Positions 9,546 to 19,307 are shown, counted from the stretch's first letter. The stretch is 64,000 nt of DNA from FEN-1297 sp963843605 (GCA_963843605.1 CAWJLA010000008.1:434001-498000); one strand, 5' to 3'. The notes: a model not told the origin generated them from the sequence alone. Made by a program: numbers and translations.

Positions 9546-9794
9546 CTTTATTTATTCCATATTAAAAAATTTTGAAAATAGCCCCTAATATAACAAATTT
9601 TTCGAACATTATTAGAATTTTAAGGTGATTAATTTAACCGCTTAAATATGTGAGTAATCTTTAGATGTGAATTAAAAACGATGGAACGCAAATAACACGC
9701 ATTAAATCCATTTATTTGGAAAAAATATTCCCTCTTAATTACATGAATTAATAATCCTCTAATAATGAGCAACATCCGCGTCATCTGCGCGCTA

Positions 9795-11760
9795 TTATTG
9801 CAAAGGATACTTTTCCGCATAATATAACATTTGCCCGGTAAAGTCTTCCGGATATTCTATTTCAACGTCGGCAATTTTATCATTATTTATTAGAGGCTTT
9901 AGTACAGGATTTATAAATCCTTTATACGGCGGAATATTTAATTTATCGTATCTTTCTTTAACTTCCTTATGTAGTTCAAGATCTATTTTAACGCCGTATG
10001 ATTCGATAAGATATTTTGCCGCTTCGTAATCTCCTTCCGAAGTGACGCGCTGAATTTCTTTAAGCAGTTCGCCGAATAATATTCTCAGCTTATTATAATC
10101 TCTTATTACAAAATATGTTTTTCCGTCCTTATTTAATTTTTTCGATGACATTTTCAGGCTTCCCTTTTTCATAAGCCCAGAGACTTATCAGTTGTCTGTT
10201 GCGCATATGAGATTCTTCTATATTATCTCCGGGTTCAATCCTTGCTAGCTGCAGCATCAATCCGTTCAGTATATATTTATTGTATCCTGCTTTTGCGGTA
10301 TCCAAATGAGGCATTACACCGATATCTATCATCTTTTGATCCGGAAGATAGTAAAGCGCAACAAGGTCGGCGCGCGTTTCTTCGATGGCCGATGAGTAAT
10401 TTTTTAAAGTTTGATGAGGCGCCGCGACTCCCGGTAATATCTGACCGGAACCGTGTCCGATTATCTCATGAAGGTCCGTATGCAGATCATCCGCAAGAGA
10501 GCCGTATTTTTTATGTAAAGCAATTTCTTCATCGGAAAATGCAAATTCCTTCAGCAGACTTTCGGATTTAGATTCGTTATAAGCTTCAACAATATTACTC
10601 ATATTTACCGATTTAGAACCGTACTTTTCCCTGATCCACTGTGCGTTGGGAAGATTTATCCCGATAGGTGTTGAAGGAGATGCATCGCCGGCTTCAACAA
10701 CAACATTTATTGCTTTCGCCGATACGCCCTTTACATTTTTTTTCTTGAATCTGCCGTCTATGGGAGAATTATCTTCAAACCACTGAGCCTGATCGCTGAT
10801 CGCTTGCATCCGCTTTGTCGCTTCTTTATCAATAATCGAGACCATTCCCTCGTACGATCCTTTATAACCCATAGCGTCGCTGTAAACTTCGATAAAACCG
10901 TTGACGGTATCAACTGCCGAAGATGTATCTTTTAACCATTCGATATTATACGCATCGAAATATTTTAATTCACCGCTTTTATAAAATTCTATTAGATTTT
11001 TCAGCGCTTCTTTCTGATGCCGGTTTTCAGATACTTCATGAGCTTTTGACAGCCAGTATATTATTTTCTCGATCGCTTCGGAATACATCCCTCCCGCTTT
11101 CCATACTTTCTCTTTCAATTCACCGTTCTCTTTGATCAGTTTTGAATTTAATCCGTATGAAACGGGTTCCGGGTCGTTCTCATTCCTCATCTTTGAATAA
11201 AACTCTTCAACTTCTTTCTGATTAACGCCTTCGTAAAAATTATTTGACGATGATTTTATAACATCTTTGCCCGGTTCCAGGTTAACTTTCTGCGGTGCAA
11301 TATCGGGATTAAATATTACCGGCGACAATTCGGCCGCTAATTCATGCACGGACTGTCCTTTAACTAAAGGCAGCATTGAAGCATCGGTTCCGCTTAATAA
11401 TTTATTAAAATATTCTTTCGGAAAACCGGGTAAAATCTTTTTCGCGGAATAATGATGATGAATTCCGTTTGAGAACCAGATCCTTTTTGTATAAACAATA
11501 AATTTTCTAAAGTCTTCGTTATCCCTGTCTCCCATGAAAGATTTAATTATTGCTTCAAGAGTTCTTTTTATTTTCAAATTAAATTTATAATGCTGGTCGA
11601 AAATAATTTCCCTTCCGCTAAGCGCCGCTTCATACAAATAATATGCAAGCTCTTTCTGCTTTAACGAAAGTTCTTCAAAACCCGGCACACGGTAGCGGAG
11701 TATCATTATATCTGCAAATTGCTCGGATAAGTAGCTGAAGTTGTTTTTTTTCTGTTCCAT
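9795..11760 (-). pseudogene. Dipeptidyl peptidase III (M49 metallopeptidase), one frameshift
   Basis: The main frame (10129-11760, 543 codons) and a second frame (9795 to about 10150) together encode a roughly 665-residue M49 peptidase, which cuts dipeptides from peptide N-termini using zinc. Visible are the HExxGH-type motif HEIIGHGSG (H431-H436) and EETRADLVALYY (E460/E461), which hold the metal. The second frame supplies the conserved C-terminus (KDGKTYFVIRDYNKLRILFGELLKEIQR ... FINPVLKPL). The switch needs removal of one A in the AAA of ATTAAATAAGG near 10133. No signal peptide is visible at the N-terminus (MEQKKNNFSYLSEQFADI), so it is probably cytoplasmic. Whether the frameshift is biological is open; without the C-terminal 120 residues activity is doubtful. 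Confidence 0.85.
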
Positions 11761-11799
11761 AAGATCGTTGGTTATTATTGATATTATATTTTCATTATT

Positions 11800-11880
11800 T
11801 ATACAATTTACATGAATTATATAACCTTAAGCCCTATTCCTTGAACCTTCCTCCTTGTGCCTTTATCCTTACCCCTCATA
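11800..11880. repeat. Degenerate AAGG/ATAAGG low-complexity tract overlapping a stop codon
   Basis: On the minus strand the end of the HAD gene runs into a tract of ATAAGG, TGAGGGG and AAGGCACAAGGAGG units. The last HAD residues (IRYEG) and its stop are encoded by the tract, so the C-terminus of that protein has been remodelled by spreading low-complexity sequence. Confidence 0.45.
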
Positions 11881-12489
11881 CCTTATCCCCTTTTTCATGA
11901 AAGCATTAACAAGATTATCATATCCGGTAAACTGCACCGCATCCCAGCCGACGCTGCGTGCGCCCTGTGCATACTCGGCAACATCGTCAATAAACAAATG
12001 CTCTTCCGGCGGCTTCTTTGTAAAGTTCTGAGCCGCAAGATAGATTTCCTTTTCCGGTTTATAAGCTCCAACCTCATATGATAAAATAAGCTTATCGAAG
12101 TTTTTTAAAAATCCGTAGTGTTCCCAGCCGTATCTTTTATGGATGGAATTTGTATTTGAAAGCAGAACAAGCATGTAATTTTTCTTCAATACCGGCAGCA
12201 GATCCGTCATCTTTTTATCAACAGTAAATACCCTGGAATAATCATTACAGAATTTTTCACGGTCAATCTTATTTTCTAATACATCCAGCATAACGCTTAA
12301 AAATTCTTCTTCGGATATTTTCCCGCTTTCAAACCTCCGGTGAATCTCATAGTTATTCATATAATAATCCATAAACTTATCGCCGAGTCCGGGACCGGCA
12401 TCGTTGAACTTTTTAATCAATATTTTATAATCAAACGGAATAAGTACATTTCCGAGATCGAATACTATGGCAGAATATTTTTGCGGCAT
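11869..12489 (-). CDS. HAD-superfamily phosphatase (YihX-like)
   Basis: A 206-residue haloacid dehalogenase-like hydrolase. Motif I is IVFDLGNVL (nucleophile Asp; the usual second Asp is replaced by Gly-Asn as in YihX-type phosphatases). Motif II is LLSNTN, the motif III Lys lies in YKPEKEIY, and motif IV is LFIDDVAEYAQGA. It probably dephosphorylates a small sugar phosphate or similar metabolite in the cytoplasm. The natural substrate cannot be inferred. It lies alone between the DPP III and LolA-like genes, all on the minus strand. Its C-terminus is supplied by a low-complexity repeat. Confidence 0.85.
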   Translation of the reverse strand: MPQKYSAIVFDLGNVLIPFDYKILIKKFNDAGPGLGDKFMDYYMNNYEIHRRFESGKISEEEFLSVMLDVLENKIDREKFCNDYSRVFTVDKKMTDLLPVLKKNYMLVLLSNTNSIHKRYGWEHYGFLKNFDKLILSYEVGAYKPEKEIYLAAQNFTKKPPEEHLFIDDVAEYAQGARSVGWDAVQFTGYDNLVNAFMKKGIRYEG

Positions 12490-12538
12490 ACTTTTAACCT
12501 TCTTACATTTTTAAAAGACAGATAAAACGACAATGCAT

Positions 12539-13282
12539 TTAATAGTCAATTTCGAAAAGTTTGTCGTTTAAATTGTCGTTTACGGAAATCATCGTTACTC
12601 TGAAATTCATTTTTTGTTTTCCCAGAGATTGCCTAACCGTGAACGGATATTTAATTCCGCTTACTTCCTGATAATTGCTTAAATAAGTTTCCTGCATATA
12701 CGTTCCTTGAGCGGTTTTAACTTCTTTCGACTCTTTAACCTTAAGCCAGGTATCCCGATCGTAATACTGAATCCATTCGGAGCCCGAAGGGAAAATCATA
12801 ACTACTTTATAAGTTTCTTTACCGTCTACTTTTTCCTTACCTTCATATTTAAGTTTAATTCCCAATGAATCGAGTCGAGGCAGTAAATGAAGAGACGATT
12901 CATATTTAAGATTATGAAGTTCTTTTCCAATTATATCGAATTTCTTTCCTGATACTTCCATATATCCTTTTTTGCCGTCATAAAAAATATTTTGAATAAA
13001 TGTTCCGGCGTTGATTATTTCCCTGATTTTATCCGGTGCCTTTTGGTAAATGGTCATTTTAACATCTCTTCCTCCTGCGGTTCCCTTCATTACCGTAGTT
13101 CTGTCTTTCACCTGTAATAATTTTTCCTTGCCGCCGATAGCATCTATATAATTGTCTACTATCCGGGTTGCAGATAAATCATTAACCGCCATTGCAGTCG
13201 AACTGTCATGATCTGATTGGGCTTTTATAACCGGAATAACAGCTGCTATTAAAAAGGGAATTAATATAAGGAATTTTTTCAT
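12539..13282 (-). CDS. Secreted LolA-like/outer-membrane lipoprotein-sorting-type protein
   Basis: A 247-residue protein with a Sec signal peptide (MKKFLILIPFLIAAVIPVIKAQ) and a beta-rich body beginning with a helix IVDNYIDAIGGKEKLLQVKD, followed by repeated strands (MTIYQKAPDKIREII, GYMEVSGKKFDIIG, SEWIQYYDRDTWLKV). The YIDAIGG..KL opening and the periodic strand pattern match LolA/LolB-fold proteins common in Bacteroidota, often next to M16 peptidases. It may carry a lipid or hydrophobic ligand in the periplasm. No enzymatic motif is visible. It is preceded by an 850-base spacer. Confidence 0.55.
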   Translation of the reverse strand: MKKFLILIPFLIAAVIPVIKAQSDHDSSTAMAVNDLSATRIVDNYIDAIGGKEKLLQVKDRTTVMKGTAGGRDVKMTIYQKAPDKIREIINAGTFIQNIFYDGKKGYMEVSGKKFDIIGKELHNLKYESSLHLLPRLDSLGIKLKYEGKEKVDGKETYKVVMIFPSGSEWIQYYDRDTWLKVKESKEVKTAQGTYMQETYLSNYQEVSGIKYPFTVRQSLGKQKMNFRVTMISVNDNLNDKLFEIDY

Positions 13283-13831
13283 TTTATCTTTTTAAAGTAA
13301 TAATTGTGAATAAAATCAGCGGAGTGCTCAAAATCTATTTTTATTGTTATAAAGTTATAAATATTTTTCAACTTATAGAAAGGGCAATATAATTCAAAAC
13401 ACATTCTGATATTTGGCAAACTAAGTATTTGCGGCAATACTGTCCAGAACATCTTTAACTACATGCTTTGCAAAAAGGTAATAAGGTTCTTGTATCTTTA
13501 GTCTATGTCTGTTACTAAGGTTGATAAATTTTACAATGTTTCTTTAGGATCTTGATTATTTTGTATTGATATTGAGCAAATATTCTTTCTTAAAACCTTA
13601 TATATTTTTTTAACCTTAGTAACACAAATCTAACCTCCAAATTATAACCTCATTTCCTTATCCAACATAGAAACCTTAACCATTTGCTTTATTCATGAAG
13701 AATATTTTGGACAGTTACGATTTGCGGAAAGTAAAGTGTAAATCAAGAACGTTTTTACTGCCGCAAAGGCTCAAAGACACAAACATGAATATATTACTTT
13801 GATTTTGTATTTCTGGGTTTATTTAATAATT

Positions 13832-13972
13832 TCATCCCTGACGGGATTTAGGTTAATATAAATAATGCAGGATTAAATGTACCGAGTCCCGGAGGGACGA
13901 AAATATTTATAGAAATGAATCTTCCCAATATTATAAAGTTCCGTAGGAACGAAATTCTAACCTCGAATAAAA
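13832..13972. repeat. REP-like palindromic units (three)
   Basis: Three short imperfect palindromes occur in tandem: ATCCCTGACGGGAT (near 13837), GTCCCGGAGGGAC (near 13888) and GTTCCGTAGGAAC (near 13940). The last two are each followed by GAAA and an AT-rich tail. Units of this form are dispersed in many Bacteroidota genomes. No RAYT-type transposase is present here, so they would be non-autonomous. Confidence 0.6.
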
Positions 13973-13985
13973 CGGGGCATAAAAA

Positions 13986-14036
13986 TGTCATAGTGAGCGG
14001 ACCTGCCTACCGGACAGGCATGGCCGAACTATGACA
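13986..14036. repeat. 51-base cruciform repeat
   Basis: A 9-base inverted repeat (TGTCATAGT / ACTATGACA) encloses an inner hairpin (TGCCT ACCGGAC AGGCA). It looks like a dispersed palindromic element rather than a terminator, as no T-tract follows and the next gene starts 97 bases later. Confidence 0.55.
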
Positions 14037-14133
14037 AATGAGCAAATTAGCGCACCGCAAAAAAATCTGTTCTATTTACTTATTAAGATTGAATCTTTAA
14101 TTTTACATGATAAATCACACCTTAAAGGAGAAA

Positions 14134-16548
14134 ATGAAAAGTATTCTATCCTTCATTTTAATAATTACTATAAATATCTCTTTATCCGCCCAGCAGTATT
14201 TTATCAGGGGCAACGTTAGAGAAGCGGCAAATAAAGCTCCATTAAGTTTTTCCAACATCAGAGTTGTTAATACCACACTCGGAACTTCCGCAAATAAAGA
14301 AGGAACTTTTGAGTTAAAACTGAAGGAAGGCAAATATAAACTTGTAGCGTCATTTATAGGTTACATTTCGGATACCGTGAGTATAAATCTGGTTAAAAAT
14401 ACGGAAGGAATTAATTTTTATTTAAAACAGACAGACATAAAATTTCCCGAAATTGTAGTGAAGCCCGGCGAAAACCCGGCTTTAAGAATAATAAGTAAAG
14501 CTGTCCAAAGAAAAATGGAACGTGATAAAAAACTTAATTCATATGTTTACGAAGCCTATACAAAAGGAATAATAAAAACTCAAAATGATTTGATTGCCGG
14601 CAGAAACAGGATCAACGTTGGTATAGGTATATCGGATACGACGAAATTAAAAATTACGGGAATACTTGAAAACGAAAGCCGCGGATATTTCAAAAAGCCT
14701 GACAGTTATAAAGAAATAATTTTTGCCCGGAAACAATCGGCTAATTTCCCTTCTACTGTGAATGTATTAACGGGAGGCAGAATATTAAAAAATTTCTCAT
14801 CGGATCAAATAGATTTGTTCGATAAACCTCTTCCCGGACCCTTGGCCGACAACGCGCTGAAATATTACTATTACTTCATTAAAAAACAGGTATCCTTCGA
14901 CAATAAAAAAGTATATGATATCTTTATGACTCCAGATGATCCTTCAAGTCCTGGCTTTGTAGGTGACATTTATATAGCCGACAGTACGTATGATCTGGTA
15001 AAGGTGGATCTTTCAATTAACAGAGCCGCTAATACGGGAGGGATACTGGATTCGGTAAGGATTTTCCAGCAGTTTGCGTCATTTAAGGATTCAATATACA
15101 TGCCCGTCGATTACAGGCTCTTTGTTGCGGCTAACGTACTGGGACTCGCTAAATTCGGATTTGAATTAAGCACCATTTTTTACAATTATACTATTAACCA
15201 AAACATACCCGATGATGTTTTCAACAAAGCCATAATAACTGTACTGCCGGGCGCGGATAAAAAAGATTCTACTTACTGGAGAAACGCCGTTACCATTCCC
15301 GGCACCGAAGCAGAACAGACAGCCTATAAGAGGATTGACAGCGTCAGTAATATTCCTAGAACTTTTGGGGATGATTTTTCACCTTTATCGTCTAGGATAC
15401 AATTTTCTCGTGATTTCTCTACAAGCGCTCCTCTGGGAATGTATCATTTTAACAGGGTTGAAGGCCATGCACTCGATTTCGGTCTATTCCTTAACAACGC
15501 ACTTGATCAACGGTTTTATTCTTCATTAAAATTCGCTTACGGTTTTTCGGACAAAAAATTTAAAACCGATTTCGGCGCCTCTTATTTATTCGGCGACTAC
15601 CGAACGTATAAATTGTCCTTCGACGCTTTTAACAGATTGGATATACTCTTCGGGAATTCGGATAATTATCACGATTTTTTCTCAAGCATTCTGGCACTTG
15701 TATCCAAATATGAATTCAGAGATTATTTTTATAATAAGGGATTCAGCTTCAATGCGTCCGGAGAAATATCCCCGGTTTTAAAACTAAGCACCGGCATAAC
15801 AAACAATACTTACAATTCCGCAAATAAGAATACCAACTTTTCATTCTTTGCCAAGACTAAAAGTTTCGCCGAAAATCATGCAATTTATGAAACCAGAATT
15901 ACCGCACTTACCGCCGGCTTGGATTTCGACTTCAGAGATTATATAGAAGACGGTACATTCAGAAGGAGAGTCGCTTTCGGAAAATCCTATTTCGTTTTCG
16001 GAGGCAATATTATTTTCTCCGATAAGTCATTTCTAAAAAGCGGAATGGATTTTACAAAATACGAATTCACCGGCAGAGGCAGAATTAACACTTTCGCATC
16101 TGCCCAACTCGATTTCAGGCTTTTCGGTCTTTTTTCAACCGGTACTGTTCCGTATCAATTGCTTTATGCTATTCCCGGAAATATTGATCTTACCGCTACG
16201 AGTTATTCATTCCGGACGCTGAATGTTAACGAAGTTTTAGGCAGCAGATTGTTTACAATAAATCTGGAACACCGTTTCGGCGATGAATTATTCAGGCTGC
16301 TCGACGTCCCTTATGTTAAGAACTGGGAACTGCAACTTACGGGATATCTTAATATCGCTTATTCAGATATAAACCCGAAATCCAGGCATATTCTTTTATA
16401 TCCTGTTAAAACATTCCGTCATCCTTTTTACGAAATCGGATTTGAAATAGGACATGTTTTATTTCCTATGAATTTTGATTTTTCATGGAGGCTTAATTAC
16501 AGAGGCGAAAATAATTTCAGATTCGGTATAAATACTTTTGTTTTCTAG
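14134..16548 (+). CDS. DUF5686 outer-membrane protein with carboxypeptidase-regulatory-like domain
   Basis: About 804 residues from ATG 14134, chosen because AAAGGAG precedes it and a signal peptide follows (KSILSFILIITINISLSAQ). The earlier ATG at 14107 has no such site. Residues about 20-100 form a CarboxypepD_reg-like beta domain (GNVREAANKAPLSFSNIRVV ... GKYKLVASFIGY), as in many Bacteroidota outer-membrane proteins. This is followed by the DUF5686 region (KLNSYVYEAYTKG) and a long beta-barrel ending in aromatic FVF. It is probably an outer-membrane barrel of unknown cargo; the family has no firm function. It is a single-gene unit with spacers on both sides. Confidence 0.8.
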   Translation: MKSILSFILIITINISLSAQQYFIRGNVREAANKAPLSFSNIRVVNTTLGTSANKEGTFELKLKEGKYKLVASFIGYISDTVSINLVKNTEGINFYLKQTDIKFPEIVVKPGENPALRIISKAVQRKMERDKKLNSYVYEAYTKGIIKTQNDLIAGRNRINVGIGISDTTKLKITGILENESRGYFKKPDSYKEIIFARKQSANFPSTVNVLTGGRILKNFSSDQIDLFDKPLPGPLADNALKYYYYFIKKQVSFDNKKVYDIFMTPDDPSSPGFVGDIYIADSTYDLVKVDLSINRAANTGGILDSVRIFQQFASFKDSIYMPVDYRLFVAANVLGLAKFGFELSTIFYNYTINQNIPDDVFNKAIITVLPGADKKDSTYWRNAVTIPGTEAEQTAYKRIDSVSNIPRTFGDDFSPLSSRIQFSRDFSTSAPLGMYHFNRVEGHALDFGLFLNNALDQRFYSSLKFAYGFSDKKFKTDFGASYLFGDYRTYKLSFDAFNRLDILFGNSDNYHDFFSSILALVSKYEFRDYFYNKGFSFNASGEISPVLKLSTGITNNTYNSANKNTNFSFFAKTKSFAENHAIYETRITALTAGLDFDFRDYIEDGTFRRRVAFGKSYFVFGGNIIFSDKSFLKSGMDFTKYEFTGRGRINTFASAQLDFRLFGLFSTGTVPYQLLYAIPGNIDLTATSYSFRTLNVNEVLGSRLFTINLEHRFGDELFRLLDVPYVKNWELQLTGYLNIAYSDINPKSRHILLYPVKTFRHPFYEIGFEIGHVLFPMNFDFSWRLNYRGENNFRFGINTFVF

Positions 16549-16809
16549 AAATAAATAAGGTTATCAAAAGAAGATAAAAATTGAATTTGTTTTTAATTAC
16601 CTCTACATTTGCCCGGAGTAGATTTATGATATCGTAAATTGGAAGTGTACTAATTTACTACTTAATGTTATGGTTCAATTCTGCCCGCCGGCAGTATATT
16701 TTGAAGGATCTTTAGGCTAAACACTGCAATTTTAAAGGATTAGAGCTGTTACTATAAATTTGTATTTTAATTTTACGATAATGAATTACGGCTATTTAAA
16801 TAAAGGGTT

Positions 16810-18657
16810 ATGAAGGATTCCAGAAAAACAAAAAACGATCTTTTGCAAGATTTGAATGACCTGAAAACAGAGAATGAAAAACTTAAAGCTCTGCTTGACG
16901 AGGAAATAAAAGAACGCAAACGGCTTCTGAATGATCTTGAATTATCCGGTGAATCTCCTGATGCTGCAGCTGCGTTAAAAGAACAAAATTCCGAACAATT
17001 CATCAGACAATTATTTGATAACTATCTGAAAATGTACGCCTCCCGCGATGACAATCTGACTACTCATTTCAGCAAGAATTTTTCCGGTTTTACGGGAGGA
17101 GGCGATTTTCTGGTGAAGGATGTGAATGAATGGATCGCAATCACCCGTCAGGATTTTGCCCAGGTAAAAGATCCGCTGCGCATTGAACTGAAGGACCTCT
17201 CGCTTCAATCACTTTCCGATACTATAAAAGTAATCACCGGCTTCTTTACAATTCATTTACCTATAAAAGATCACGTGCTTTCCAGAGAAGTTGCCCGCCT
17301 GGTGTTAATTTTCAGGAAAGAGCCGGCAGGATGGAAAATCTCCCACAGCAGTATTTCTATTCCATACTATCTTGTTCAAGAAGGTGAAGTCTACCCTATG
17401 AAAGAACTGGTAGATCGTAACCAGCTCCTGGAAGAGTTGATCTCGGAGAGAACGGCACAGCTTTCCGAAGCCAACGAAAACTTGAAAAAGATAAATGTAG
17501 ATCTTGCCAAAGAAATTGCTGACCGAAAAAGGACAGAAGAAGAACTGATCCAAAGTAATCAGAAACTGGAAGCTATAATCTCAGCTACACCCGATGGAAT
17601 AGGAACAATTACAATGGACGCAAGATTGCAGCTTATCATGTCGAATAAATTGCTGGAAATGTACGGTTATTCAGTCGATCAAAAGAAAGACATAATCGGA
17701 ACATCGATGTTCAATTATGTGGATCCCGCCGATATTCCAAAACTGAAGAATAACTTTGCTAATCGCTTGGCAGGCAATAGTTCGGAGAACCTAACGGAAT
17801 ATAGAGTTATAAAAAAGAACAATGACCGTATTTACGTTGATGTGAACTCTACACTTTTATTTGACTCAGAAGGTAAGCCGTCGAGCATTTTATTTGTACA
17901 GCGCGACATTACAGAGCGCAAACATTCGGAATCTATTATACGTCAGCAATACGATCAATTAAATGAACTTAATGCGACAAAGGATAAACTTTTTTCGATT
18001 ATTTCGCACGATTTAAGAAGTCCGTTCCAATCATTACTGAGTTATTCGGAGCTGCTGGCGTCAGAGATAGAAAAATTATCTCAGGAAGAGATAATGTCAG
18101 CCAGCAAAGGATTAAACGACAGTCTTAATAATCTTTACGTTCTTCTTGAGAACCTGCTTAACTGGTCAATGATGCAGAGAAATATGCTCGAGTTCAATCC
18201 GGATTATATCGATTTGTTTGAGCTTGTGAATAAGCTTATTGCAACGGCAAATCAGGGGGCATTTAAGAAAAAAATCGTAATATCAAACAACGTACAAAGC
18301 GGAAGCATGGCCTACGCCGATATAGATATGCTTCGCTCGATTATTCAAAACCTGCTGACAAATGCAATAAAGTTCACTCAAACAGGCGGGCAAATAAATA
18401 TTTCGTCCTACGTAAGAAATGATTCGGTTGAAGTCTGTATCGAGGATAACGGAGTCGGAATCGATACGGAAAAGACTTCAAGACTATTCAGAATCGAATC
18501 TCTTTTTTCAACTAAAGGCACTGCCGGTGAAAAGGGCACGGGATTGGGATTATCACTCTGCAAAGAGTTTGTTGAAAGAAACGGCGGTAAGATTTGGGTT
18601 GAAAGCGAGCTTGGAAAGGGATCCAAATTTTTCTTTACACTGCATAAATCAGCTTAA
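16810..18657 (+). CDS. Soluble NTF2/SnoaL-PAS sensor histidine kinase
   Basis: A 615-residue kinase without signal peptide or membrane segment. In order: an N-terminal coiled coil (residues about 10-60); an NTF2/SnoaL-like alpha+beta domain (about 65-205, QFIRQLFDNYLKMYASRDD ... RKEPAGWKISHSSISIPY); a second coiled coil; a PAS domain (about 250-375, ending FVQRDITERKHSE); HisKA with the phosphorylatable His in FSIISHDLRSPFQ; and HATPase_c (NLLTNAIKF, EDNGVGI, GTGLGLSLCKEF). It would sense a cytoplasmic signal and autophosphorylate. No response regulator lies nearby, so it is an orphan. Its kinase core closely resembles that of the propeller kinase at 48562-51900. Confidence 0.88.
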   Translation: MKDSRKTKNDLLQDLNDLKTENEKLKALLDEEIKERKRLLNDLELSGESPDAAAALKEQNSEQFIRQLFDNYLKMYASRDDNLTTHFSKNFSGFTGGGDFLVKDVNEWIAITRQDFAQVKDPLRIELKDLSLQSLSDTIKVITGFFTIHLPIKDHVLSREVARLVLIFRKEPAGWKISHSSISIPYYLVQEGEVYPMKELVDRNQLLEELISERTAQLSEANENLKKINVDLAKEIADRKRTEEELIQSNQKLEAIISATPDGIGTITMDARLQLIMSNKLLEMYGYSVDQKKDIIGTSMFNYVDPADIPKLKNNFANRLAGNSSENLTEYRVIKKNNDRIYVDVNSTLLFDSEGKPSSILFVQRDITERKHSESIIRQQYDQLNELNATKDKLFSIISHDLRSPFQSLLSYSELLASEIEKLSQEEIMSASKGLNDSLNNLYVLLENLLNWSMMQRNMLEFNPDYIDLFELVNKLIATANQGAFKKKIVISNNVQSGSMAYADIDMLRSIIQNLLTNAIKFTQTGGQINISSYVRNDSVEVCIEDNGVGIDTEKTSRLFRIESLFSTKGTAGEKGTGLGLSLCKEFVERNGGKIWVESELGKGSKFFFTLHKSA

Positions 18658-18734
18658 TGCTTATTTTCATTATCAGCGGACCGATCAGGTTGTCAGTAAA
18701 AAGTCTATCTTTTTTTATCTAAATTTTATAAATC

Positions 18735-18950
18735 ATTTCTATTTCAATATACCCATAGCTCTTTGCAGGCGCACGTAAGCAACCTGATAATCTTACAATG
18801 TCTGTATGTAGAGTGCTTGCGTGTTAAAATACGCAACCTGGGCATCAGTAAATTCAAGAGGACTGCCCACGCCTTGTGAATATCTTCCTTCCGCTGTTTT
18901 TAAAGTAAGATTTGCCTGCTTAATATAAATGCTTCAATCAGGCCCGAGAG
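18735..18950 (-). pseudogene. TolC-family outer-membrane efflux protein, C-terminal remnant
   Basis: The minus strand encodes a typical TolC end: ANLTLKTAEGRYSQGVGSPL, EFTDAQVAYFNTQALYIQTL, then an in-frame stop, then DYQVAYVRLQRAMGILK and the natural stop. Everything upstream of about 70 residues is gone, and a frame change occurs near 18930. It is a decayed relic of the outer-membrane duct of an efflux pump. Confidence 0.75.
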
Positions 18951-18954
18951 TAGC

Positions 18955-19130
18955 TTTTACCTATAAAGGAATGTCATTTAAATGAGACAGTTGATGAATA
19001 ACCTCGTTTACAATATCGACCATATTCGCGCCGGTAGTTTTTGAACTCTTAAGATTACACCTGGCTTGCCGTTGGTTCTTATAATTTCAGTTTGCTACTG
19101 ACGCGTAAGGTTTAATGCGTCAAGACGGTT
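18955..19130 (-). pseudogene. RND efflux permease remnant
   Basis: Immediately upstream of the TolC scrap the minus strand reads IIRTNGKPGVILRVQK and, after a one-base shift, TTGANMVDIVNEVIHQL. This matches the porter-domain consensus of AcrB/HAE1-type permeases (NGxPGVxLxVxKxxGANxVxVxxxV). Only about 50 of more than 1000 residues remain. Confidence 0.55.
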
Positions 19131-19159
19131 CTATCTACACAACATGAGTTTCTTTAATT

Positions 19160-19307
19160 TGCCGGCGGCAGCCAGGATGCTAACACTTTAACACCGGAAA
19201 AACTTTTTGACACCGCACCAGATGTGATTTACCTTCGGAGTTTTTTACGGCAAACATGATATATTTGCCAATATTTAAAACACCACTATTCGAAGGAATT
19301 TTAATAT
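19160..19307 (-). pseudogene. Possible membrane-fusion (adaptor) protein remnant
   Basis: The minus strand just before uppP reads KIPSNSGVLNIGKYIMFAV then KNSEGKSHLVRCQ. This resembles the beta-barrel segment of RND adaptor proteins (IPxxAVLxxGxxxxVFVVxNGKAxxxxV). The position fits the usual adaptor-permease-TolC gene order. Similarity is by eye and the piece is short. Confidence 0.35.

Larger units (their letters stand above)
13283..14133. other. Long spacer with repetitive debris
   Basis: About 850 bases between divergent genes without a convincing reading frame. The first half is AT-rich. From about 13755 it holds low-complexity GCAAAGGCTCAAAGACAC sequence, and from about 13830 a run of short palindromic REP-like units and a 51-base cruciform (described separately). 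The start of the DUF5686 gene at 14134 has a strong AAAGGAG site. Confidence 0.7.

Noticed and set aside
9629..9820. 63-codon minus-strand frame upstream of the ABC-F gene
   Set aside because: It overlaps the end of DPP III and consists of spacer sequence including a GCGTCATCTGCG-type decay repeat; composition is not protein-like.
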